Assembly: GCA_037447655.1 (NCBI GenBank)
Contig: JBBHKE010001944.1
Location: forward strand, 1-32,641
Direction of reading: 5' to 3'
From: Zygnema cylindricum
Taxonomy: Eukaryota; Streptophyta; Zygnematophyceae; Zygnematales; Zygnemataceae
DNA: 32,641 nucleotides
Part shown: piece after piece, positions 21,083-29,832 of the stretch
Layout of the letters: every line of letters starts with the position of its first letter
How positions within the stretch are numbered: the first letter of the stretch is position 1
The notes under the pieces: generated by a model
What the model was told of the DNA's origin: nothing
The model's database searches: none
Seen by the model: the letters and a program-made list of their open reading frames with translations, nothing else
Translations under genes and position numbers: made by a program

Positions 21083-21735
21083 GTACGGCGTCTGTACATC
21101 GACGGTTGTTAGTGTAACATTACGCCAGTCGTACGGCGGTCTGTACACCGAGAGTTGTTAGCGTAACATTATGTCAGCCGTACGACGATCTGCACAGCGA
21201 CGTTTGGCAATTTTATACTACGCCATCCGTACGGCTCTCTATAGTGCGACGGTTGGCAATTTTATACTATGCCAGCTGTTTGGCAGTCCGTACTGCGGAC
21301 TGTCGCACAACAACGTCACAATGTGCCCACAGTACTGCCGTCTGTACTGCGGATGGACGGAAACAGACACACCGCCTAAATAAGGATTTCCGGAGGGTTG
21401 AACAACGTTCTAGATTGCGCCAGCGGTACAGCGGTTACTGCTGACGCAAGGCAATGTTAAATTGCGGCAGTGGTACGGCAATATGTACTGCCAACGCACG
21501 GCAGCGTAACATTGTGCCTGCGTACGGCAGTGTGTACTGCCGACGCACGGCACCGTAACATTGTGCCTGCGGTACGGCAGTATGTATTGCCGACGCACGG
21601 CAATATTTCATTACGCCATCCGTACGGCAGTCTGCACATCGACGGTTAGGAACGCAATAAACAATATGGCAATCCGTACTGCGGACGAACAGAAACGGAC
21701 ACACCGCCTATATAAGGCTTTCCGGAAGGGCGTTT
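21083..21735. repeat. 49-bp minisatellite in two modules, each capped by a TATA-like block
   Basis: Units beginning GTACGGC or close variants start at 21083, 21131, 21180, 21229 and 21278, and again at 21426, 21473, 21522, 21572 and 21622. Each group of five is followed by a block with ACACACCGCCTAAATAAGG (21375-21385 core) or ACACACCGCCTATATAAGG (21707-21717 core), then TTTCCGGA. The whole module is therefore duplicated at about 335-345 bp. Confidence 0.85.
21707..21717 (+). promoter_or_regulatory. TATA-like box CCTATATAAGG
   Basis: A strong TATA consensus lies just downstream of the second minisatellite group. No gene starts within the next 200 bp that I can recognise, so a promoter role is a guess. 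Confidence 0.3.
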
Positions 21736-21920
21736 GAAAGACTCTTATTTATATACTGATACCTATATTAGTGTAACCATGTTTGCCACAAACATTTTTT
21801 TTTTCAAATACCCAAATTATAATTATTAAACAATTAGAATGTATGCTTTTTTTCAAAATTTTCAAATTCTTAATAAGCGTAAACCACGGTAATTATTCAT
21901 ATACGCTAAAGAAACTTCTA

Positions 21921-21945
21921 CGCTAATAGCGATTGGCGGTGTACC
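21921..21945. mobile_element. Isolated right end of the miniature element family
   Basis: CTAATAGCGATTGGCGGTGTA matches the right terminus of copy 1. I could not find a convincing matching left end upstream. Confidence 0.5.
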
Positions 21946-22105
21946 ATGTCAGATTTGCGACGCTTTATCGCGTTCCCTAAGATTTGTGAAATAAATAGTG
22001 TTACTCACGTGTCAGATTTGCGACGCTTTGTCGCGTTCCCTAAGATTTGCGAAATGAATAGCGTTACTACAGTACCGTGTCAGATTTGCGACGCTAATCA
22101 TGATG
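21946..22105. repeat. Tandem repeat of 63-68 bp, 2.4 copies
   Basis: TGTCAGATTTGCGACGCT starts at 21947, 22010 and 22078. The first two units are nearly identical over 63 bp (GCGTTCCCTAAGATTTG). Confidence 0.9.
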
Positions 22106-22118
22106 TCACGTACTTCCA

Positions 22119-22815
22119 CGATACCAAAGAGTACAAGGTACAAGAATGTTGGATTATAGGGACAATACAAAATTTTCATTTTTTTTGGTTTTTTGGTTGA
22201 CCGAGTGTAACCGACCGTTTTTTTTTCCTGGTGAATCAACCGACCGTTACCGCCCGACCCCCAAAATTTGGCAACCGACCTCTGACATTCAATATTTTTG
22301 CGGACACCAAATAGCGTTTCGCGAACCAAACATTTCCTCGAAATCGTCCCTGCCCGATTCACACAATTGAATAACGATCGCACCAAAACGAGCCAGCAGA
22401 AAGTACAATACGTATTGTACTGTACCAAAGGAAACGAAACATAATTGTTGCACTAAAACGAACCAAACATTGCAGGCGCGATTTTGGCCAACGCCGATTA
22501 ATCTAGTATCTTAACAATTTCGATGTAGAGCATTGACATCGCGATGCAATGTTAATTTTTTATTACCATGGTCAGTGGTCGCAAATGGTTAACCAAAACC
22601 GTAACCGACCGTTAACCGACCGCCTGCAACTTATCCGGAACGGATTCGGATGCCAAATTTTGGGGGCCGGGCAAATTCACACGGTTGATTCACAAAAAAA
22701 AAAAAAAATCGGTTAAGGTCGGATAAGCAAAAAACGAAAAAAGTGAAAGTGTTGTAGTGTTCATACTAATCCAACATTATTGTACTTTGTACTCTCTGGT
22801 ATCGTGGAAGGTATA
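22119..22815. mobile_element. Foldback element with long inverted termini and CACTA-like inner ends
   Basis: The left arm 22119-22290 is the inverted counterpart of 22625-22815. Outermost, CTTCCACGATACCAAAGAG pairs with CTCTCTGGTATCGTGGAAG. Further in, both arms share GTGAATCAACCG and CCCCCAAAATTTGGCA. At 22747-22757 the arm contains GTGTTGTAGTG, the complement of CACTACAACAC, like CACTA transposon ends. No transposase is present, so this would be non-autonomous. Confidence 0.65.
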
Positions 22816-23040
22816 AGGGAAATGTACCATAAAAAATTTATTTTTTCGGGTACCGGTGGGTACGGGTAGTTGCGAGAAATCGAGTTTTGGTTAAACTTTT
22901 ATTTTCGTAAACGCGTTTCGGGTAACGGCTAACAATTTAGGAGCGTGACATAACCCGGTCGGGCGTCGGGTACTCAGATTTAAAAAAAAAAAAATGGTCG
23001 GTTTCAGTTTCCTAAAATTTTGACTTTTGCGACCTCTGAC
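22762..23040 (+). repeat. Dispersed repeat, copy 1
   Basis: Its reverse complement matches 32196-32460: for example TCAGAGGTCGCAAAAGTCAA, GGGTTATGTCACGC and AAGTACAATAATGTTG occur in both, in the same order. The left end overlaps the foldback element's right arm. No coding capacity seen. Confidence 0.8.
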
Positions 23041-23208
23041 TATGGTATAGATTTACATCATATCAGTGTAAATCAATAAAATATTGTAAAACCGCTTGTC
23101 GTAGAAGTATAACAAAGCGAAATAGTTTATCATTTTGTACATAGAGATATCGTTTATCAATCCAACATAAGTACCGTAGCAGAGTGATATCAATTTGTCG
23201 CAACTCAC

Positions 23209-23431
23209 TACACCGCGAATCGCTATTCGCGTTAACAAATATTTAGTGTTAAATAACAATTAGTGTGATTAACACTAATTGGGAATTTGGGGATTTTGAA
23301 GGAAATCAGTCACTCAATTTTGTTTTTTTAGGGTTTCTTTAAATAGAATTAATCACGCTTTTTAAGAATTTGGGTAAAAATTTAAGGGCGCCAAATTAGC
23401 GTGATTAACGCTAATAGCGATTCGCGGTGTA
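23209..23431. mobile_element. Miniature inverted-repeat element, copy 3
   Basis: Perfect 19-bp inverted termini (TACACCGCGAATCGCTATT and AATAGCGATTCGCGGTGTA) enclose about 185 bp, with subterminal CGTTAA / TTAACG pairs. TA is present at both outer edges. The interior differs from copy 1. Confidence 0.88.
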
Positions 23432-23437
23432 CAGTAT

Positions 23438-23635
23438 ATGTTAACACAAAGAGGCGGCACCAGAACAAAAGAAGGTCGCTGTAAGAATTCACTTGGGGAG
23501 CCACTTTTTGTATATTCGGCGATGGCAAGGATCTTGCCTCCCTCCTATAAACGGAACACAAAAGGTTCTTTATTGGCAGCTTGGACTTTTTCGGTCGCTC
23601 CCTATGAGGTAAGCGAACGAGTGGCAGTTTTTTGA
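23438..23635 (+). other. Short open frame of unknown nature
   Basis: A 65-codon frame (from an ATG at 23438) with a mixed, non-repetitive composition starts just after the miniature element. I recognise no domain. It could be a transposon or exon remnant, or chance. Confidence 0.15.
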
Positions 23636-23673
23636 AGCTTATATGTCACCAAATTTAGCTTAAGTGCAAAAAC

Positions 23674-24104
23674 TTACCCTAAAATGACGCGTTTTGCACC
23701 GTTATTTGTAAGATGATGAGATGGAACAACACTATTGATTCCAAATGACCCTTTACCATTATTAAAACAACTTAGACAAGCGTCAAGTGTATTGTGCTCA
23801 TCGACAGAAATGGTTCGATTAGTAACAATATTCCAATTGAGTTGTAAGGCATGTAATGTTGGCAATGCTAGTGTATCCGTGATGTCCGAAGCATTTTTTG
23901 GTAAAGGAGGAACAATCTCTTTAGTGAGTGACAATGGGATACATGTGCTCGATTGTTTGCCATCACGATAGTGATATGTAGCTCCTTCATCAAATGTGTT
24001 TGCCCGTTGTTGGATGGTCGAATCTCGTTAGTGTCACCAACCAACATGGAAGTGTAGACAACACTGTGAGCAATCTCTATCAGTTGTGGTTTTTCTTTTA
24101 TCAT
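23674..24104 (-). pseudogene. Relic of the gag-protease retroelement family
   Basis: On the minus strand, a frame reading LHALQLN, then GINSVVPSHHLTNNGAKRVIL, matches the gag-protease element near 1680-1845 (LRALQLN, then NGVAPSLPLMDTGAKPVIL). The active-site Asp-Thr has become Asn-Asn. Upstream in another frame, HSVVYTSMLVGDTNEIRPS matches RTVVHTPSLVGRILRDS near 1310. A frameshift and a deletion of about 150 bp separate the two parts. No LTR was seen around it. Confidence 0.7.
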
Positions 24105-24978
24105 GGTTTTGATTCTATCTATTGTGGTTTTGCTTTTATCAGTTGTGGTTTGCCGCTAATCGAAAGGTGAGAATCTTACCTTTCAATCGCAACGGTTAGA
24201 TCCAAAATCTGACATATGTGTACAGGGAAAATAAGTTTCTATCGCGAAAAAAGCATTAACACTAATAATGATACACCGTGTACCTTTGTTTCGATCTTTG
24301 TTTGACGAAATATTTCATTTGGTGGCTCCGCCTTCGTGTTCCGTACATGACCATTCTAAAATTAGTTAAGTCGTTGTTATGTCATTTAACCCAATTTTAT
24401 TGTTGTGTGTTGCTACTGTGCCCTAGTCTGGTCTTGATTCGTACCCAGTCTGGTCTTGATTCGTACTCTCGAGCCATTAAATCTACTTGTTTAGTGAAGA
24501 TTCTCGGTTTTTTTGAGGTTACTCTCGTATGGATTACGAAAATATTAAACTAGAATTGCCCAAAAAGTTCTTGTCTTGAAAGTCCATATCACAACTAGTT
24601 TGAGAAACTAAGTAGATTTAAACTTACTTTTTAACAAAAACAAAAATATTAAAATGACATATACCAGAAATTTTATGAATCAAAATCGTTCAATTCAAGA
24701 CTTGATGACGTTAGATTGTATAATGTCATATGTTTGGTTTAAAAATTACTCAAAAATTTTCATTTTTTATTTGACAATATCTTTCATTTGTTGTTTTTTC
24801 TTAACAATTTTTTTCCATTTTTTTTTATCCAAACCTCTCATTCTTAACAGAACCTCTCATTTTTTCTTAACAAAAACCTCTTGTGTTTTCTTGTCAAAAC
24901 CTCGCATTGTCACTTCGACAAAATCTTTCATTTTTCAACATTTTTTTTCTTTTTTTCTTTTTTTTGGGTGGTGAACAG
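24105..24978. other. AT-rich non-coding sequence upstream of the phosphatase exons
   Basis: Contains a small tandem duplication (AGTCTGGTCTTGATTCGTAC twice, near 24425-24470), TTATCAGTTGTGGTTT repeats near 24070-24150, degenerate AACCTCTCATTTTTTC repeats near 24830-24940, and a T-rich tract ending in the GAACAG splice acceptor at 24978. No exon with GDxHG was found. Confidence 0.5.
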
Positions 24979-27900
24979 ATATTGGTACAGGTGGGAGATG
25001 TTTTGGACCGAGGAGGAGACGAAATAGCAATAATGTCACTTCTTCGACATCTGCAAATCGAGGCTGCGAGGCATAATGGGGCGGTGTACCAGGTCAGTGG
25101 GTGGGAGCGAGAGAGAGAGGGAGGGAGGGAGGAGGAAAGGGAGGGAGGGAGGAGGAAGAGGAGGGAGAGACGAGGGAGGAAGGAGCCAGATGCATTAGGT
25201 GTGTGGCGGAGTGGGAGAGAGAGAAAGGGAGAGCGGAAGCGCGGAGGGAGAGAATAATGGGGCAGTTTACCAGGTCAGTGGGTGGGAGGGAGAGCGGAAG
25301 GGTGGAGGGAGAGGAGGATGGAGGGAGCCAGATTCAATGGGGCAGTTTACCAGGTCAGTGGGTGAGAGGGAGAGGAGAAAGGGAGGGAGGAGGGAGGAGC
25401 GTGGAGGGAGCTAGATGTATGGGGCCAGTCTACCAAATCAGGGGTGGAGAGGGAGAGATAGAGAGGGGCAGGGGGGAGGGAGAGGAGGGAGGATTGAGCC
25501 AGATCCAACGGGAAAGTCTACTATGTCAGTGGGGGGGAGGGAGAGAAAATAAAGTTTACTTGCTTATCATCTGTTTTATTTTTATTTTTAAGGTTTTCTC
25601 TGGGTTTTTTAGGGTTTTTAGGGTTCTAGGGTTTCTTAGGCCTTTAAAGGGGTTTTTAGGTTTTTTTTTGGGTTTTCGGATTTTTAGGGTTTACCTGTTG
25701 ACTTATTTACTTATATGCACGATTTTTTCAATTCTTTCGTCAGGTGAATGGAAACCATGAGACGATGAATGTGGAGGGAGACTACCGATTTGTGACGGAC
25801 GATGCCTATGTGGAATGTGAACAGTTTGTCCGTTTTTGTACGGATTCTCACGGAGGCGACTGGGAGTCGGCGTTTATCCATTGGTGGAAGGAAGCTCGGG
25901 AACTTAGAAATTCGAGGAGGCGGCCTTCGGCTTTGGGCTGGAGATGGAATCCTATACAGGTATAGATGTATGTATGTATGTATGTATATATGATCGGTTT
26001 TTGTTTTGGTTTTTTGTTTTGGTTTTTGTTTTGACTTTTTATGTTGGGTATGTTTATGCCTGGCTAGTTTTGGTTTTGTTTTTTTTGGTATTCATTTTGG
26101 TTTTGGATTTTTTTCATTTCATGTTTTTGAAGGAAATTCAATATTTTGTTTTAAATTATATATGTTTCATGTTATTTGGAGGTTGTCTTTGAAGGTTATG
26201 GTGAGGTTGACTCATTGACTGGATTGACTTTCACTCCTTTTTTTTTCGTTACTTATTTATTATTTAACTCCTTTTATTTATTTTATATATTTGATTTGAT
26301 TTAATCTCACAAGAGTTAAGAGTGCGAGAACGATGATTTTTTGTCTTCGAAGATCACTGGCTCCTCATTAAATTGTGACAGACTCACAAGTGTCAGAGGG
26401 TGAGAACTGTGGTTTTTTGTTTTTGAAGATCACTGGTTCCTTACTAACTCTCTTTGTTTTTCTTTCTTTCTTTCTTTTGACAGACTCACAAGAGTCAGAG
26501 GGCGAGAACGATGCTTTTTCAACCGGGAGGGCCCTTAGCCCTACAGCTGTCACGATGTGGGGTGGTCCTTCAGGTCGACGACTCTCTCTTTTGCCATGGA
26601 GGAGTCTTGCCTCATCATGGTAAGCTCCTTCTTTCCGTTTTTTTTTTTTGTGTGTGTGTGTGTGTGTGTATGTATATGTAAATACTATCGGTATTTGTAA
26701 ATACTATTGGTATCTAGTATATTGGAATCGGTATCGAGTATATTGGAACCGATATCGGTGTTGTTATCGGTATCGTTATCGGTATTGGTGTGGGTGTTAT
26801 TGGCATCGGTGTGGGTACTAGGAGTACAGGTGTAAGTTTCAGAATTATCGGTGTCAGTATTATGGGTATCAGTGTTTTTATTGGTGTTGGTGCTATTGGT
26901 ATTGCTATTGATATTATCAGTATCAGTATAATCAATATCAGTAGTGGTGTCGGTGTCAACGGTATCAGTATCGGTATTTTTGGTATCTGTATCGTATTAT
27001 CGATATTGGTTTTTTTTGGTATCAGTATCGGTATTATCAGTATCAGTCTCGGTATTGTTCGTTGTCATTGTTATGAAAATGAAGTTGGGAAAAATGAAAG
27101 TTGGGATGTTGTCGTTTTTGCAGCTCCATACGGTTTGAATCCATTAAACTCACTATATATACTTGTTTTTATCATTTTTATTATAATTATTGTTGCAGTA
27201 CAATACGGTTTAAATCGGTTAAATATGGAGGTGAGCCGATGGATGAGAGGAGAGACGAATACTAAAGGGGAGCCGACACAGATGCCCTATATGGCCACAA
27301 AGGGGTACGACAGTGTGGTTTGGAGTCGACTTTATTCTCACCGGAGATACGAATCGGATACGGACCGAAGAACTGTAAGTACAACAGGAGAAAAATGGCT
27401 GTTTTCCGATTTTTTTCAGTTTTTTTTTGGGGGTTTTTTTTTGCGCTTTTTTCTGGGTTTTTTGGGGCGTTTTTTGAAGTTTTTTTGGGCTTTTTGGGGC
27501 TTTTCTGCGCGGTTTTGACGATGACTTTTCGGGGTTTTGGGGCAAGTGTGTTTCTCTCTGTTTTTCTCTTTGTTCCTCGTCAATTTTTTTTTATTTTTTC
27601 TCTTTATTCCCCTTTCTCCATCTTTTTCCCTTTCTCTTCTTTCTCTTCCTCTGTTTTTTTTTTTATCCTTACTTTTCTCTTTTTTTGTTTTCTAATTCTA
27701 TCCTATTTCTCTTCCGCTCATCCAAATTTGTTCCCTTTTATCCTTCCAAGCTTTCTTTTTGCTCTTTTTTTTTTCTCCCATTTTTTCCCTCATTTTTTTC
27801 TTCGTTTTTTTCCGTCTTCTTTGCGCTCTTTTTGACCTCTCCTTTTCTTTATTCAGTTTGTTTTATTTTTTTCTTTTTTTTCTCTTTATTTCTCTCGTCT

Positions 27901-28899
27901 TTTCCCTCGGTTTTTTCCCCTCATTTTTTTCCCTCGTTTTTCTCCCTTTATTTTTATCTCCCTTTTCTGATTTTTTTTTTTTTTTTTTTTAGGCCTATGC
28001 GGCGTTAGTTTCCGCTTTGGACTTGGCAGGGGTGCAGAGACAGGTGGTGGGACACACCCCCCAGGATGCAGGGGCTAACAGGTGAGACTCCTTCTCTCCC
28101 CTCTCTCTTCACCCCTCTCTCTCCACCTCCCCCCTCCCTCCCTCCCTCCCTCTCTCTCTCTCCCTCCTTCCTCCCCCCCACCCTCCTTCCCTCCCTCCCC
28201 TTCTCTCCCACCTCCCCTACCTCTGCATCCCTCCTCCCTCACTCCTCCCCTTCCCTCCCCCCTCTCCCTTCTCTTCCTCCCTCCCTCCTTTTCTTGTCTT
28301 TCTTTCTTGGTTATTTTTTAATTTATCAATTCACTAATTTACCTCTTTATTCACTTTATTTACTTATTAATTTATTTCTCAATTCACTTATAAATTTACT
28401 AACTGATTTATTAATTTACTTATTGATTTATTAATATACTTTTTATTCCATATATTATTTTTTTCGCAGCGATTTCGGCGGTCGAGTGTGGAGAATCGAT
28501 GTCGGGATGTCGAGTGGAATAATGGATGCACCCCCTCAGGTGTGGCTCTCTCTCTCTCTCTCTCTCCCTCCCTCCCTCCCTCCCTCTGATTTTTTTTTCT
28601 ATTTCACTTTTACCTTCTTTTCTTATCGCTGATCATATTTTTTTTTGCCTTTTTTGAACCAAACTATATCTGTTCTTTTTCATTTCTTTCTTTTTCTTTT
28701 CCTTCATTATTCTGTCCGTTTCTAATTTTATTTCTTTCTTCTCTTCTTCTTGTCTTTTTTCTTTTCTTTTCTTTTCTTTCCTTTGTCTTTGTTTTATTGT
28801 TTTTTTTTTTTTTTTTTTAAATAGGTTTTGGAGATTTTGGGAAGCACTGTTCGAGTTTTGGGGAATGCCCAGATGGAGTCAGTAATGGACTATGTTTAG
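24979..28899 (+). CDS. Shewanella-like protein phosphatase (SLP type), seven 3' exons
   Basis: Seven exons are defined by AG/GT junctions and join in phase to 291 codons plus a stop: 24979-25092, 25744-25959, 26484-26619, 27199-27374, 27993-28081, 28470-28539 and 28825-28899. Exon 1 has the metal motif GDVLDRGG and exon 2 has NGNHETMNVEGD. Exon 3 ends VDDSLFCHGGVLPHH, exon 4 has GYDSVVWSRLYS, exon 5 has VVGHTPQDAG and exon 6 has RIDVGMSSGI. These are the PPP-type metallophosphatase motifs in order, in the form seen in plant SLP phosphatases, so the protein should remove phosphate from phosphoproteins. The first motif (GDxHG) and any transit peptide are missing, because upstream exons lie outside the window or are lost; localisation therefore cannot be judged. 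Exons are free of stops and GC-richer than the introns, which argues for a live gene. The region after exon 2's metal motif differs from the Arabidopsis form as I remember it. Confidence 0.88.
25093..25560 (+). repeat. Intron 1: purine-rich tandem copies of the exon edge and its 5' splice site
   Basis: The real donor is TACCAGGTCAGTGGGTGGGA at the end of exon 1. Near-identical copies (GGGGCAGTTTACCAGGTCAG) have donors at 25274 and 25354, and degenerate ones near 25436 and 25525. The spacing from the second copy on is 80-89 bp. Between them is GGGAGAGAGG-type purine sequence. Confidence 0.85.
25575..25700 (+). repeat. Intron 1: TTTTTAGGG-like repeats
   Basis: Irregular copies of TTTTTAGGG, TTCTAGGG and similar, related in sequence to the decamer array at 19677. 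Confidence 0.6.
26300..26500 (+). repeat. Intron 2: triplicated acceptor region of exon 3
   Basis: The start of exon 3 (ACTCACAAGAGTCAGAGGGC) has two diverged upstream copies, near 26308 and 26384. The second is preceded by its own GACAG acceptor. Between copies, GAAGATCACTGG is repeated. Confidence 0.88.
26690..27060 (+). repeat. Intron 3: degenerate hexamer array (GGTATC/GGTATT)
   Basis: About 370 bp made mostly of GGTATC, GGTATT, GGTGTC and AGTATC hexamers. It is free of stops in at least one frame and would read as alternating small and hydrophobic residues, which explains a long spurious open frame. Confidence 0.9.
27108..27215 (+). repeat. Intron 3: duplicated acceptor of exon 4, in frame
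   Basis: TTTTTGCAG at 27115-27123 followed by CTCCATACGGTTTGAATCC is a diverged copy of TTGTTGCAG at 27190-27198 followed by TACAATACGGTTTAAATCGG. The distance is 75 bases and there is no stop between them. Confidence 0.88.
27390..27992 (+). repeat. Intron 4: long polypyrimidine, T-rich tract
   Basis: About 600 bp of T- and TC-rich sequence ending in a run of more than 20 T before the AG acceptor. No gene on either strand; open frames here are low-complexity. Confidence 0.85.
28088..28310 (+). repeat. Intron 5: CCCTCC/CTCTCC polypyrimidine tract
   Basis: Almost pure C and T over about 215 bp, made of TCCCTCCC and CTCTCTCC units. Confidence 0.9.
28540..28824 (+). repeat. Intron 6: CT repeat, then T-rich tract
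   Basis: A (CT)n and (CCCT)n run directly follows the donor, then T-rich sequence to the acceptor ATAG at 28824. Confidence 0.85.
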
Positions 28900-29155
28900 G
28901 GGGGTTAGGAGGAGAGAATTAGTGGGGGTAGGAGGAAAATGGAGGAGGTAGGAGGAGAGAATAAGTAGTTCTATATAAGAATTATTCCTTTTTTTAAGTG
29001 CAAATATGTACTACATACATATATATATCTCGATTTTTAGTACTACCACTATACGAATACTAGTAGTAATCTTTTTTTAGAGTTAAAAGTGGTCATTTTA
29101 TGTCAAAAGTATACTATTTTTTTTGCTTTCATGAGAACGGTTCCAGTGCTAGTTT
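28900..29155. other. Downstream region of the phosphatase gene
   Basis: Begins with GGAGGAG-type purine repeats (28900-28970), probably 3' untranslated sequence, then AT-rich DNA with TATAT repeats. No clear AATAAA signal was found; AATAAG near 28960 is the nearest. Confidence 0.4.
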
Positions 29156-29290
29156 TAGGGAGAGGAGGAAAAATAGAGGGAGGAGAGAGTAGAGAGAAAA
29201 AAGAGGGAGAGTAGAGAAAAAAAAGAGGGAGAGGATAGAGAGAAGAAGAGGGAGAAAGAAACAGGAGGGAGAGAGATAAAAGAGGCATAT
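29156..29290. repeat. Polypurine tract
   Basis: About 130 bp almost free of C and T, built of GAGAGGGAGA and AGAGGGAGG. Confidence 0.9.
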
Positions 29291-29523
29291 AAGAGTTAGA
29301 AGAGGTGTGTTTTTTTCTTTTAGATTTTAAATCTTTTTCAGATTTTAGAGCGTAAAATATGTGAGGTTTTGGAGAGGGAATAAAGGGATGAAGGGGGACT
29401 TTTTTAAAAGTGTATAGGAAGTACAATGGAGGCAAGGAATAAGATCTGAACTGATTTTTTGTTCAGTTCGGATCAAATGTAAAATTTTCTTTTGCTTTCT
29501 AAAAATGGATAAAAAAAGTTATT

Positions 29524-29832
29524 TTTCTCTTGTTCTCTCTCTCTCCCTCCCCCGCTCTCTCCTTGTATCTCTTCCCCTCCCTTCGCCCCCCCCTCTCCTC
29601 CACCTGCCTCTCTCCTCCTCTCCCTTCCACCCATCCCCTTCCTCTCCTGGCTCACTTCCTCTCTTTCCTCCACTCTCTCCCTTTCTCTCCCCCTTTCTCC
29701 ACTCTCTCCCTTTCACTCCCCCTTTCTCCCTCTACCCCTCTGTCCTCTCCCTTTCTTCCTCTTTCTCTCTCTCCCTCTTCCTCTCTCCCCCTCCCCCTCT
29801 CCCTCTTTATTCCTTTCTCTCCCTCACCAAAA
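29524..29832. repeat. Polypyrimidine tract
   Basis: About 300 bp of CTCTCC, CCTTTCTC and similar units. TCTCCACTCTCTCCCTTTC occurs twice, near 29665 and 29695. It is complementary in character to 29156-29290. Confidence 0.9.

Noticed and set aside
21171-21704. Cys/Arg-rich open frames in the 49-bp repeats as a knottin-like protein family
   Set aside because: The frames exist on both strands, have no signal peptide, and the 49-bp period is not a multiple of three.
21083-21735. CRISPR-like array
   Set aside because: Units are contiguous and degenerate, with no unique spacers between constant repeats; this is a minisatellite.
21946-22200. Open frame with a repeated SDLRRFIAFPKICE peptide
   Set aside because: The first repeat happens to be 63 bp and keeps frame, but the next step is 68 bp and the frame then runs into the foldback element.
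26714-27138. Open frames rich in VSVS, IGIG or TPIP repeats as a repeat protein
   Set aside because: They are the hexamer array read in different frames, and they lie within an intron of the phosphatase gene.
27560-28310. Long open frames of Phe/Ser or Pro/Ser/Leu composition
   Set aside because: They are translations of polypyrimidine intron tracts, with no domain and no codon variety.
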